NCBI RefSeq assembly: GCF_965363235.1
Contig: NC_134841.1
Coordinates: 30,719,440 to 30,783,439, forward strand
Reading direction: 5' to 3'
DNA from: Mytilus galloprovincialis
Lineage: Eukaryota; Mollusca; Bivalvia; Mytilida; Mytilidae
Length of the DNA stretch: 64,000 nucleotides
This document shows positions 34,515 through 48,900 of this stretch, piece after piece. The notes beneath the pieces were generated by a model that was not told the DNA's origin, did no database searches, and saw nothing but the letters and a program-made list of their open reading frames with translations. The position numbers and the translations under genes were made by a program. How positions within the stretch are numbered: position 1 is the first letter of the stretch; every line of letters begins with the position of its first letter.

Positions 34515-36286
34515 AATGACTAAAATAGACATAATGATTGATGGGGAATAAACTAATAAACAATATTTTGTTATAATTAAAAGTTTTTAAATTATAGGCC
34601 TTACTTGAATATCTTTTATATATTCATATTTCATTTTTTTTTTTAAAGATCTTGTTAAACCATTAATCATTTATCTTTCAGAATCACTTTATGTAATGTA
34701 GATCAAAAGTAATAGGCAATAAATAAATCTATCATCCTTATATATATATATCAAACATCTAACATATATACATTTGTGTATTCAATTATGAAGTCAAATA
34801 TTTGTATATTAAGATGTTACTTTTGTATATTGCAGGGTCTGTATAATTATGTAAGACTGAGGTTGATAGGTTATGTGGTCAATTTGATTGACAGTTTAGG
34901 AGGTGAGGCATTGTAATTAAAGGTCCACCTTGTCTCTGATTGTTTAGTGATAATGACAGTTGTCAATCATACTTGTATCAATACCCAATTACCTAATCAA
35001 AATGTTTTCAAAAAAACCTGCACATCAACACACCTTAACGACATACATTCTTGAATGAACTGCTCCAATAATATACCATTTTTTTCAGTTTATGTGGGTA
35101 TTATGTGCACATACATAAGAGCTATAGGGAACTATATTTCAGGGTGAATTCTTTTAGTAACAGTAGTTAACCTGTCGTGTTGTTATGGAGGCCAGTGCCT
35201 TAGTAAAGATTAAGAACAACGTTATAATCTTTCCAAAAATACAATAGACAACTTTCAAGTTTGATGCATTTCCGTCAAAAACTTTGGTTTTAGTGAACGT
35301 CACTTGTGCGTTTAGATGCGTCGTGACTTCCGATTTAATGTTGAGCGAGTGGTTGAACTATAAAGCTATATTGCACGGATTATTCGGCAAATTAAATTCT
35401 CATAATTGACAATCTGCACCGATGTCATTAGGGAATTGTGATAAGGTACCTACTGAACAAACTTTATTCCTAGTTTATCCTGCACAAAGACGATCACTAA
35501 GACGCTTGATGAATGATTATAGTGCAGGGATACAGGCGAGCCCCTCTATCTGGTAAATGATGTCACAAAGGCGTGTATAATTGACGAAAAGTGGTCTATT
35601 GATTTTAAATGATCAAAAGCTTTTGCACCAAAATTACCATCTTCTCTAGTATTCACCCAATACATGTTTTAGCTTAAACATATTTGTTTTTATTATACCT
35701 CAGTATGTTTTTTTCTATGTAAAAAATAATGAAATAGTTGTGCTATTTCATTCCACAGACTATTTGCCAGTCAATAGTTTCAAAGACTATTACCCCGGTT
35801 AATAGTTTCATAATCATCTTTCCCGTACTTTTTCCTGCTTATTTTTAATTGGACAATAATGAGGTCATTTACTTTTTTGCTTGGCAGCGTCAAACTCTAA
35901 TATTGTAAACAGTACAATCTGTTTGTGTCAATTGTAATTTCACTTACAAAAGAGAGAAAATCTTCGCATGCATTTTTTTAAGATCTAAAATATAGTACCT
36001 TATTCATAATATGGGTTCAGTCGTCGTATTCTAAAAGTGAATTTGCATTTGGTGTACTTTAGCTTAAATTTATCATATGCAGGGAAGTATTTCTAGTCTT
36101 GATTGCAATTAATGAAATATTTACAAATACAAGAAGAACTATAAAAAAACATATAGTTCATCATGTGCATGTCAAGTTATGTCACATTTTTTTCTTATCT
36201 TTCAGATGATATATGTACACTCTTAGAAAATCAATTAATTTGGTATATAAAAATACTTAATGACTGTGTTGTTCAGTTTAATAAAA
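34515..36286. other. Intergenic, no gene
   Basis: No coding segment is supported. A block at 35519-35590 (GGGATACAGGCG..CTATCTGGTAAATGA..GTCA) recurs at 52188-52255. The part 35200-35560 is richer in CpG than its surroundings and may be an old repeat. Confidence 0.45.
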
Positions 36287-36407
36287 CACCTAATGACTGG
36301 TTGTGCGGGTAATAGCAAGTTTGTTGTCCCTTCGCAAACAAACTATTGCTCTCGGCTTTGTCAGGGACAAAAAACTTGCTATTACCCTCACACCCAGTCA
36401 ATAGGTG
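36287..36407. mobile_element. Foldback hairpin element, 46-bp arms
   Basis: The arms 36287-36332 and 36362-36407 are inverted copies containing GGGTAATAGCAAGTTTTTTGTCCCT-like sequence, with a 29-base loop. No clear TSD. It lies next to the SINE-like repeat. Confidence 0.75.
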
Positions 36408-36419
36408 CATAATAGTGGA

Positions 36420-36745
36420 TTTGGAAACAAGTTATTGCATCTTATATTAATCCCTTTCCACTTTGCGGGTGCAACTATTGACTTGTAGGTGCATTATGCA
36501 GCTCTTTTTTTAAATCTACTAGAGTGTATTTTAATTGCAAGTGATATGGTTCTCTCTTAACAAGGGTTAGCCCCTATTTGTCCCCTTCTGATGGACTATC
36601 ATTGTTTCTCAAGACTATGCTTGCAAATAGTGTCATGGGAGAGCCGAAAATTTAGTCCCTGAAATTTTTTTTTGGGCAAGGGGAATGAACTAGGAACCTT
36701 TGTGTTAATAGTCTGATGTGCTAACCACAACACCATGGCTCTCCT
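36420..36745 (-). mobile_element. tRNA-derived SINE
   Basis: On the minus strand the repeat starts at about 36745 with a tRNA-like head: an A-box-like TGGTGTTGTGG with TTAGCACATCAGACT (36710-36735) and a B-box-like AGTTCATTCC (36682-36691), at tRNA-like spacing. The body ends near 36420. A body-only fragment is at 33122-33290. Confidence 0.65.
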
Positions 36746-36997
36746 TTTTAGTTTTAGCCAGTAAAGTTATATCACAATCCACAATTAGTAACAATTGAAA
36801 AATGATGAAAAATAAACAACACAAATTTTAATATGTAATGTGTTCAATGGTCATTTAAGTAATACAAATATGTTACACACAAGTCACATTTGTCTGCTTA
36901 TAAAGTTTTATGCTCAATAAAAAATAATTTACTATCTTAGTTTATCACAAATTAACAATAATTTTGACAGGTCCAATTGTTTTAAAAAGCCTCTCTA

Positions 36998-39900
36998 TCA
37001 TTTCTTTCCAACAATATCTGTCATTTCTGGTACAGCCTGTAATTAAGAACATACAAAAGATTCATTATATGATTATAATCTGCTTTGAGCTAAGGTTCTA
37101 ATGTACATCAGGGATTTTGTGAAACAATTTTAACTATTGAAAGGAGTAGGTTCAATAAGGCCCTAAAACAGCCCTCTTTTTTAGCTTAAATTTCAAATTA
37201 GAATTTCTTAGTTTATACAGTGATTAGATAGGAAATAAGCCTTTTCTTCGTAAATTTATGTTCCTGCGCTCTACTGATGATGTCATAAACAGTACTCATT
37301 TTTATTTTCCACGAAAAAAACAATGAAAATTGGTAAATTTCCATTGATTATTGAACAGGAAACATGAAACACAAATGTCAAAAACAAGATCTTTGAAAAC
37401 AAAGTTTGTAATGATAAATTTACATGTTTATGTTGTACTGTTATACCACTGTCCCAGGTTAGGAGAGGGTCGGGATCCCGCTAACATGTTTAACCCTGCC
37501 ACATTATTTATGTATGTGCCTGTCCCAAGTCAGGAACCTGTAATCCAGTGGTTGTCGTTTGTTAATGTGTTACATATTTGTTTTTCGTTCATTTTTTTAT
37601 TTAAATGAGGCCGTTAGTTTTCTCCTTTGAATTGTTTTACATTGTCATATTGGGGCTTTTTATAGCTGACTGTGTGTTATGGGCTTTGCTCATTGTTGAA
37701 GGCCATACAGTGACCTATAGTTGTTAATGTCAGTGTCGTTTTGGTCTCTTGTGGACAGTTGTCTCATTGGCAATCATACCACATCTTCTTTTTTTATATC
37801 AACTTGCATATTTAGTTTGTTGACGCCTGCATTCTGTTTCCTTGTCATAATTTTGTTAAAATCTGGCTACTTTTGTCAAATAGCATCAAAATCTCTTATT
37901 TAATCCTATTATGGATGTAAATATCAACGCTTCAGAATAAAACTTTGACACAAAAAGTTCTATTTAACTTTCTCACATGTCTTTAAGACAACTTTTTTAA
38001 CATTTTTTTATCTTGTACCATTGAATTTTGTAATCGGGGCTAAATATGGCACTTATTGAACTTACTCCTTTACATACACACATGTATAACACTAATAGTT
38101 TAATTTGCATTAAGAGAAAGAATAGGAATGGATTTAAAATATTCAGCAGTTTAGAAGAAGATAAATGTAAAACATTGTCAACCTTACTTGTCAACTTTAC
38201 AATGTTAATGGTACAAATATCAAGGATTAATAAACAAACAAACCATGTATGTGTGAAATTTGTTCAAAATGGAAAAAGAAATTTTGTAGACTGTTCTTTT
38301 GTCTGTTGGGCTTTTTTTTTGCAATGGTGTTGTCAGTTTGTTTTTGACTGAGTTTAACGTTTCTTTGTGTCTTTCATTTCTTTATTCAAGGTTTGAAAAT
38401 GACTTATGATGTCCTAGATAATGTTTGATACCAAATACTAAGGTGCTTGCTAAAAACACTTAACATGATCCAAGAAAATGAGGTCAAGGTCAAAGTCCTA
38501 ACACCTTCACCTTGATTTATACCTTAAATAAGTTCTAATACTTTAACCCTGATTACCCTAAATAAATCCTAACACCTTCACCCTGATTACCTTAAACAAG
38601 TCCTAATACCTTAACCCTGATTACCTTAAATAAGTCATATTACAATAACTCTGATTACCTTAAATAAGTCATATTATCTTAACCCTGATTACCTTAAATA
38701 AGTCCTAATACCTTAACCCTGATTACCTTAAATAGGTCCTAACACCTTAACCCTGATAACCTTAAATAAGTCATATTACCTTAACCCTGATTACCTTAAA
38801 TAAGTCCTAATACATTAACCCTGATTAAAAATAAGTCCTTATACATTATCCCTGATTACCTTAAATAATTCATAATACCTTAACCCTGATTATCTTAAAT
38901 AATTCTTAATACCTTATCCCTGATTACCTTAAAAAAAGTCCTAATACATTAACCCTGATTAAAAATAAGTCCTTATACATTATCCCTGATTACCTTAAAT
39001 AATTCATAATACCTTAACCCTGATTATCTTAAATAATTCTTAATACCTTATCCCTGATTACCTTAAAAAAAGTCCTAATACCTTAACCCTGATTACCTTG
39101 AATAAGTCCTAATACCTTAACCCTGATTACCTTAAATAAGTTCTTATACCTAAACCCTGATTACCTTGAATAAGTCCAGTACCTCAACCCTGATTACCTT
39201 AAATAAGTCCTCATATCTTATCCCTGATTACCTTAAATAAGTCATTATACCTTAACCCTGATTACCTTGAATAAGTCCTAATACCTAAGCCCTGATTACC
39301 TTAAATAAGTCCTAATACCTTAACCCTGATTACCTTAAATAAGTCCTCATACCTTAACCCTGATTAAAAATAAGTCCTTATACATTATCCCTGATTACCT
39401 TAAATAATTCATAATACCTTAACCCTGATTACCTTAAATAAGTCCTAATACCTTAACCCTGATTACCTTAAATAAGTCCTCATACCTTAACCCTGATTAA
39501 AAATAAGTCCTTATACATTATCCCTGATTACCTTAAATAATTCATAATACCTTAACCCTGATTACCTTAAATAATTCATAATACCTTAACCTTGATTATC
39601 TTAAATAATTCATAATACCTTATCCCTGATTACCTTAAAAAAAGTCCTAATACGTTAACCCTGATTACCTTGAATAAGTCCTAATACCTTAACCCTGATT
39701 ACCTTAAATAAGTTCTTATACCTAAACCCTGATTACCTTGAATAAGTCCTAATACCTCAACCCTGATTACCTTAAATAAGTCTTCATATCTTATCCCTGA
39801 TTACCTTAAATAAGTCATAATACCTTAACCCTGATTACCTTGAATAAGTCATAATACCTTAACCCTGATTACCTTGAATAAGTCATAATACCTTAACCCT

Positions 39901-42900
39901 GATTACCTTAAGGTAGCACTACAGTCTAACAATGATTTTTTGATCATATTTTTTTTATCACATAATATTGAAGTAAGTATTATTCTGCACAGTTTGTAAA
40001 AATCCCAAAGTCATTATCATATCACAACAGGGAGTAAATTGACAATGAATTTATGTAAATAAAAGCACATGGTAATTAATCTAAATATATAGGCATTTGG
40101 GAGAGGCTAATATGTCAATCATCTGTTGATACCAGTGTCCAGCTGTTAATCCCTGACCACAAGTCAAATATTGTAGTCTTAGCTCATTGTTTTGCAACAA
40201 ATATTCTTTATATAACATGGAAGTGAACAAAGAAAAAGAAAAAAAAAACTTAAAAGGGAAAAAAGTACTATGGAAAAGAGAGGGGAAGTATTTTTGAAAA
40301 CCTCTGACTGACTGTATAAATTTCTTCTCTTTGATCTTCTTTATTTAAATACAGTTCTATGAATTTTAACTAATTTTCAGTTCATGTGTATTTGTTCAAT
40401 CCTATTTAAATTAAATGTATTTTCAAGAAAAGGGTGGTCTTGATCTTTTTATGAACATGTTTTTTAATGCACACTTTTAATGTTCTAGCTAATTTCAGAC
40501 ATAGTTTATTTCTTTTTTAAAATTCAAATGAAAATTATTCTTTATATATAGAGAATAATGATGTTAAACATTGATTAAATGCAGCTGGTCAATCATGTTT
40601 TTCTTATCTGAGACTGCCTGGAAAGAGGCAGAGCTTTATCTATATTTAAATACTTCATCACAGATGTTGGTCATATCTGTGACGTCAAACTCCTGCCAAA
40701 TGCCAAGTTAGTGTTGGACGGTTCACATATAATGCAAAATTTACAGCATTAGAGCATCAAAGACACAAAGTGTGTGGTTCTATTGATATAGTAATGGTAT
40801 CAGAACACTCCTGGGGTGTTCCCAGTGGAAGTTTGTATTTATATTGACTTTATAGGGGTTCTAAGGGGGAAATTCAGTTTTTAGGTCATTTCTTAGAACA
40901 ATTTTTCATGAAAATTGCAAGGAAAAAATAAAAATAGAAACTTTATGACTATGAAATATATGATTAAGGGGTGTATTTTCTAAAATACTGTGTCCCAGTT
41001 TTTGGATAATTTGTTTCTAAATGAATTTATAGGTCTCCAAAGATGAAAGGTGAAATGAGGTTTGGCACCCAGCAGTTAAATCAATATATCTTCTTACTGG
41101 AAGCATATATCAAAAATCTGAGACACGGTTTTGGAGATTGTATATAGTTGATTACAGGGATGAAAACAAATTTTTACTACCATTTGACATGAATGTGCCA
41201 TTTTCATCCAAGTTGGAAGACCACTTTCTTTTTTGGCATTGAATGAGCTATATTTTGAGATTAATCAAACCAAAAATTAACTTATATATAAATTAAGAAA
41301 GAGTTATATTTCAGCTTTAAAATGAGTTAAAGATTTTAAAAATCCATGGAGTAGTTTTGGAGAAATTAATCTTTAAAGACTGTTGATTGGAGTCAGAAAA
41401 TTCTGACTGTAGTGCTACCTTAAATAAGTTCTTATACCTAAACCCTGATTACCTTGAATAAGTCCTAATACCTTAACCCTGATTACCTTAAATAAGTCCT
41501 AATACCTTAACTTACAGTATATAAGTCCTAATACCGTTAACCTACAGTAAATAAGTCCTAATACTGTTAACCTACATACAGTATATAAGTCCTGATGCCT
41601 TAACCCCCATTACCTTAAATAAGTCCTGAACTAATCCATAATCAGCTACTTGAAATATTGGTGCTTCTGGGTCTTTGTTGATAGCTACAATAACTTTACT
41701 GTCCTTCATACCAGCTAAGTGTTGTATGGCACCAGATATACCTACTGCTACATATAGATCCTATAAACATTCAGAGATGGAAGATATATAAGTTTCCCAC
41801 TGATAAAGTAATATTGATATCACATTGCATGTAGCAAGTAAGGTCAACTGGTAAAAATTTATTAAGGATCATAAAAATTATTTCTGAAAAAAAAAAAATT
41901 CTGTGACCTAAATCCCAATCTTCCAATTCAATAAATGACCTTTCAGTTTAGGCAATATATAGGAAATATGATGGTTTCCTGACCTTTGGATTATAAAAAA
42001 AGTAATTACGAATCCATTCCATGTCAATATTTTATATCCCCTAAACCATCAATTCGCTCATTTCAACATTAACATTCTCATCTTTGTTCAAAAGGAATAT
42101 TAACTTTTCGCGATGTAAAATTGAAAAAAGCTAATGAAACATTCCCAGTGTAACATTTTTTCAGCTTTGATGTCCTTTCTGTACATTGCCAATTACTTTT
42201 TTTCTTTTTTATTTGTGTTCTTAAAACTTTGAGAGGATTTTTTTTTTTTTTCATAATTTTTTTTCTTGTTATTTTTTCGTGTATGTTTCATCAAAATTTT
42301 ATTTTTGGAATTTTTTTCAACAAGGGTGGGGTGTTATTTACACACTTACTGGAGCAACAATTTTTCCTGTTTGTCCGACTTGCATATCATTAGGAACAAA
42401 GCCTGCATCTACAGCAGCTCTGGAGGCCCCTACAGCAGCTCCCATCTTATCGGCTAAATCATACAACATCTTGAAGTTCTCACCATTCTTCATCCCTCGA
42501 CCTGTAAAAAGTACATAGTATAATCAATCTCCCAGTTTTTCTACAGTTCCAGTAACAAAAGGCAGTTTTAAAAAAAGAATGAAACAACACATTTGATGTA
42601 GCAATTCTAACAGGTTTTTCCTAACAGGTTTTTCTACAGTTCCAGTAACAAAAGGCAGTTTTAAAAAAAGAATGAAACAACACATTTGATGTAGCAATTC
42701 TAACAGGTTTTTCCTAACAGGTTTTTCTCCAGTCAATGCAACCTGTATTAGATTTTGTTGACATCATGCAAGGGTGGATCCAGGGGTACTTGGCTCCTTT
42801 ATGATATAAAATTCATGTTTATTTAGTACATTTTCTATTTTTTTCCTGAAATGACCTGACCCTTCTTGAATCCATGATTTACATAATTTTACCTCCAGAT

Positions 42901-45900
42901 ATTACTGTTTTTGCTGCAGTGAGTTCTGGGCGATCACTTTTACTTAGTTCTTGGGATACATACTCTGACACTTCATTTTTTACATCTGCATCTGGTGCTA
43001 AAGAAAGAAAAGATTTTTGTTTTGTAATTTTATGATGAAAACATGTTTACCAGTTTTAAAGAAACTGTGTGAAATCATCAAATAGTTTTCTGTTTGAATT
43101 ACTTGTAATAAGATGAATTTTGAAATATTACTTACTGTTCAATGTTGTTCAACAAATTTATAGTAGTATATCATATAATATGGCATACTAGACAAAGTTT
43201 TGTGCCATACATGCATGTATAGCTGCAACTTGAAGTTGCTTAGAATATGCTACAGAAATAAGTTATTTAAAGAGGGATTTAGGTACAGACCCTTAGAGGC
43301 AAACCCCTCCTCTTAGAGCTGGCTCAATATCTTTAATTGTTTTTACATAGGCGGTAATGGTAACGTTTTTTCCTGTAGCTCAGCCCATATCGTAAATTTG
43401 GATATGTATGATAGCTCGTTTCGAAGTTGTGACATTTTCACATATGTGGTTAAATTTTCGGGGTACGAAGTGAGATTACTTTTTCCGTAAATTAGCAAAC
43501 CCCGAACATCCTTTTGTGATGCGGCTCCTTGTGGTAAAATATCCCCTTTTTAACACAATAAGTTCTTTGAAAATTTAATACTTTGAACACATTCAATAGC
43601 TCCATAGTTTTTACACATTTATTCTATGTTCCTCTACTTTCCTAATCACCACAAATAATTAACTTCAGTCATTTGTTAAAAATAGAAACATGTCCAATAT
43701 CACTACACAGAGATTTTTTCTTTACACATGACTTTTGAGTTCCTCATTTCGAGGCGCATTAGGGATGTTGTCCCAGCTGAGAAATAATCAAATATTATAT
43801 GAAAAGTTGAACTCATCAAAAGTTGAACTTTACAAATTGTCTGTAAAATTGTTGTTCTAATCAAAGGAAATGTAGTTGTAAATTTTTTTTAGTTTTTTCA
43901 ACACATTTTAAACACAATTTGTTGTACATTTGGTAGCAATTAGCATATTTTACCATGACACTAATTGTTTATGTGAATATGATATAACGTAATTCTTGAT
44001 TATTCATCAAAATCAAAATTCTCACTTGAAAAATAAATCTATTCAATCAATTTATGAAGCCTTCTTAAAGATATTCAAATGCATAAGGTATATATATGTT
44101 GATCAGTTGTTGCATAAAAAACTTAATTTCAGAATTTCACACAAATCTTGCAGACCTTTTATGATCCACTATATTTACCATTTTCTGAGGCAGCATTTCC
44201 CCCTTCTAAAGCAGCAGCTTCAAATGCAGTCCCTCTGACAGATATTATCTTTAAACTGTCTTTAGATTTCAGTGTTTGGATGGCATTACCTACAGAACAT
44301 TACAAATTTATAATATTGAATGATATGAGCAAAAATATTACAGATAAATCAGCAATTGCAATACTGATGATGTCACCCTGTCGACATAAACCAAGAGTAA
44401 ATATTGCTTTTCCGACAGGGCCAATATGGAAAAATTAATATTGGCCTATTGGCTAATACAGGATTTCACTTCTGGTTTTTATTTTCTTATGCCTGAGCTT
44501 ACTTTACCTCTGACATATCTTTGTGCCTAAAATACAACTTAATATCTTTATATTTGCTATACAAAATGAATAGTAATGGCATAAGATTAAGTACTTAGAA
44601 GAGAAATCAGAAATTACTTCTGACACTGTTTATAAAAAAATTCCACCATGACTGTGAAAAGACAAGTTCGGATATGAATTTCTGCATCTTCTTCATAGTA
44701 AGTTTTTTATTCCAATCAAAGAATTTAAATTATTTAATAAAAAAGTTTAGTTAATAACACTATATCATTGTCTCATTGTATGCAACTTTTGTATGTACAA
44801 ATATTGCTGATCATATAAAGCCTTAAAGTTCTTAGCAATGCAATCATTATATTTCTGCAGAAATTTAACATCTGAAATTTAATGAAACAAGACTTTATGG
44901 CTTCAGAGAATTTTTACCTAATTCTAAGCCTTGTAAAAATAAAATTCTAAGACAGTATGCCATTCCGAAATAAAACCAGCAACAAGTTTTACAGATACAA
45001 GCTTTACATTTGTAATCTGAGGTGAAAATGATACTGCAAGCATCAATGATACAATATTATTCCAATGTTATATGATTCTTATATGTTAAGTCTTATTTCA
45101 TTTGTGAGAGTCATGGAAACCAAGACATTCTCACATCTATAAACCAATTTCATGACTCATGCTTTCCATGATGATGAGGTTTGAATAAAAAAAATAAGAA
45201 TAAATTTACCTGCATAAATAGTTCTTATAAACGTGTCTTTGTCTTTTATACCAATGATATCAGAGATAGGAGATACATCAAGTTTGGCAGCTAATCGAGG
45301 TAATAGGCTCTATAAAAATAGAATAGTTATATTAATTCATAATTAGATATGTTCAATGTAATACATATCAGCTGCATCAAATAGAAATCAACCTTATGCA
45401 AATCAATATCAATGCATCTGTTAACCTACTTCAGTTTTGAAAAAAAAGCCAACGGAAAGTCAGGGACGGTTTGGTAGGTGAATTGTTAATCGAATACTAC
45501 AAAATGAACCAAACTTCATCTTATATTTCATTGTATTTCATATTAGAATGTTCCAAAATCAATCTAGAGTCTTGTACATTAACATATTCACGTACACTTG
45601 CATAAGGTCGAATTCTATCTGATGCTGCTCATATAGTATAAAATCATATTAGTAAATAGTATTGTTTGATCTACAATCAATATTTGCAAATTCAAAAGGG
45701 TGGTTCCGTGTTCAGATCCTTATATAAGTCATATAATCCAGATTTTTCTCTGCTGATTTCTAGTCTAATACATTATTTTCCTGAATAATGCAAACATGGC
45801 TAATTACAGAAGAAATGTATCATACTACATTCTAAGAGGATGCACTTTTCATTTCATCTAATCAATGTAGTCTAGAGATGATCCTTTTTCCTTTTCAGAA

Positions 45901-48900
45901 CTTTGATATAAGAATTTCTCACAATCATTTTGCTACCAAAATTCATGACAATCTAGACTTCTGTTCTTTATATATTGTTGATTTTCATTTCTTGAAGAAG
46001 GTGATGTACTCTTGGGTCATACTTTATAATCAAAGTGCTTGTAAGCACTGAACGGTAAAGATTGCTTCAATTTATCAGTGGGAAGTAAAATCAAATATTG
46101 CATTGGTTGTAGTTGAATTTACATCAATTCTTGACAAAGGAAGATTACTCCAATTTTTAAATTGAGATGACATTAATAATGACATCATTTATAATTTTAG
46201 ACCAGATATTATAGATTCCTGCACCTTGCAAAAGTTATATAATTTTCTTGACAAGTGTAACATCATTTTTTGCCTTGAATATCTGAACATATATTACATC
46301 AATAAATTTCTTGAAATGTTCATGGATAGGTTATATAGAATGTTATGATCAATGTACTATAATTTGTGTATCAAATGGAAAATTAGATATCAAGTCAGTT
46401 CTACAAGGTTTTGATTGCATTTTATGCAATCTTTACCCAAAAAATGGATCACTTGTCCCTAAAATCAATACAATCAATACCTAATACTATATGCACCTGT
46501 TTTCAGTGATATTTCAAACTTCAAAAGCAGCTGAGTAAAATAGGCCTTGACAACAAAATTTGCATGTGGATGCCTTTCTTTATGCCATCATATAAGGAAC
46601 AGCAAAGAACATTTAATTCAGTGTATCACATTTGCATATAAAAAATTAATCAAGGAAACATATAAATCAATAAAGATAACCTTAAAAGACAGAGGATAGT
46701 GTATCAGGTCATATTCTAGGACAAAAATATGTTGTTACCTTTCCCATTGCTGTTGCTCCAGCTAATATATGACTAAAGTTGAACTGTTTCTGTGTGGCGA
46801 ACAATAAAGGGGTTAATGACTCTATAGAAAAGAAGCATATGATAAATAGTTCATCAGAGATATGGAAGTTCTTATACAAACAAGTCAACTTAAACCCTAC
46901 ATATAGATCTAAATAGATGTGATGAAGACTGCAACCATGAAAATAATAAAGTTCTGTTCACAAAAATAATGGCAGAAACTATAAGAATGCATTAATGTGT
47001 GTTTGTATCTAATAATGTATTATATTTGTAATTATAAAATAACAATAGATTTAACTTCAAAGTATTGTATTTTTTTAATAAACTTTTCGTGTTTTCTTCA
47101 ATTAACTTGATTAAACAAAAGAAAATTAATTATCATTTTACAAAAAAGGTTGTAAAGCTGATACATAAAACAATATTGTGGATTCATTATTATTCGTTGG
47201 ATACCAATTTACAGAGAGAGGTTTAACTCGCTATAAAACCAGGTTTAATCAACCATTTTCTACATAAGGAAATGTGTGAATCAAGACAGAATATGACATT
47301 TGTTTCAATTCATTTGATGTGGTTAAGGGACTTTCTGTTTTGAATTTTCCTTGGAGTTTGTTTTTTTTGTAAAGTTACTTTTTTCTTTTTTTTTATGTAA
47401 ACTAATGTAAATGAATATTAATGTGTTAGACATTCAATCTTCAACATCAAAGTCTTTTAACTAATCAAAGTCAATTAATTCAAAATTTGTTTAAACCATT
47501 TCTATGCTATAATTCCCCTGAAAATTACTACATAATAAAGATGACCTTTTGTCTCAAATCATGAAGTTAATATTTACCTGGAAGAAATCCTTTAAATGCC
47601 TCATTGTCTGCCAATAATACCTTACTGACACCTGGAATTTTACTGACTTCTTCTGCAACCTGTTCATATAAAATGTGTAGAATAAATAAATGGAAATCCC
47701 TAACATATTCCTACAGCATAAATTATGACCTCTCAGGCTCTCAATACCATGAACCTAAAATGCTATAACCAGAATTCATCAATACAAAAGTATACTTTAT
47801 TGTGATATATAGTTCTATTATCAATTTTAAATTTCATATAAATTGCCAAAAAGAGGTAAAACACACATCCCATGTGAATCATCACATAACTTCTCAAGGA
47901 CTGTACTAGGCTTCATCAATGATGCAAATTGTGATTTTTCTATTTCATCAGGCAATATGGTTGCTGGCAAAATTTCAGGCCCCAACATTTTTCCATGTCA
48001 AAATTTTCATTTCGAAAAATGACTATAAAGGTAAAATTACTAATTGTCGTTTAAGTTGGTAAAAGTGAAGAAAAAAATTGTACAAAATTCTACCTTTCTA
48101 CAAGCTTATGACTTTGTTTATGACCCCAAGTTAATCCACAGCTACAATAGGTGTCATAAGCTGGTGTAATAATAGGTAATCTGCTTATCTGATGGGTCAT
48201 TTATGACCATTAACATTAATTAACTCAAATAGAATTAGTCAGTCAGCATTTGTCATTGAAGAAAATTTTCATACGGCAACATGATTTTCTTTGTACAGCA
48301 ACATGATTTGCATCATACAGCAACATGATTTGCAAATTTTACTGTAGTTTCATGATGAGGACGAAATTGACAGAAAGACTTAAACCAAAATAAACTGGTT
48401 AAAAAAGCTATTTTATTTGTATTCCAGGCCATCAGCCACAGATTAAACAATGAAGATAATGAAATCATTGAACAGATATAAGCCCAAATTTCATCATTAT
48501 GATTCTTCCTTATCTATATATATTTAAACAAATTTATCAATAAAAACAAATTGGTTATGTTTTTGTTATTATTTACAATATAAATAAACAACATATCATC
48601 TATCCATTGCAATGATAAAGGATTGAGAGTGTGGTTAATATTTTTTCATAATAAAAGTTGAACAGAAAGTATAACCAGGTGCTCCACAGGGCGCAGCTTT
48701 ATATGACCGCAGAGGTTGAACTCTGGACAGCTGGGGCAAGTATGGACAAAACATTAAGCTTGATACAGCTCTGCATTTGGATTGTGATCAATTTTTTTTG
48801 ACATAATATGAGTTTCTGACACAAAAAAAAAATGTCAAGATCTTACAAATCTATTGCGTAATATTGTGAAATTGAAGATTTCTTCTTCAAACTTTTCAAA

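Noticed and set aside
37351-37608. 85-codon open frame
   Set aside because: Runs through repeat R, which is non-coding in its other copies.
38495-39911. Possible CRISPR-like or telomeric array
   Set aside because: Units are contiguous with no unique spacers, and the single TAACCCT word per 34-bp unit is not a telomere repeat.
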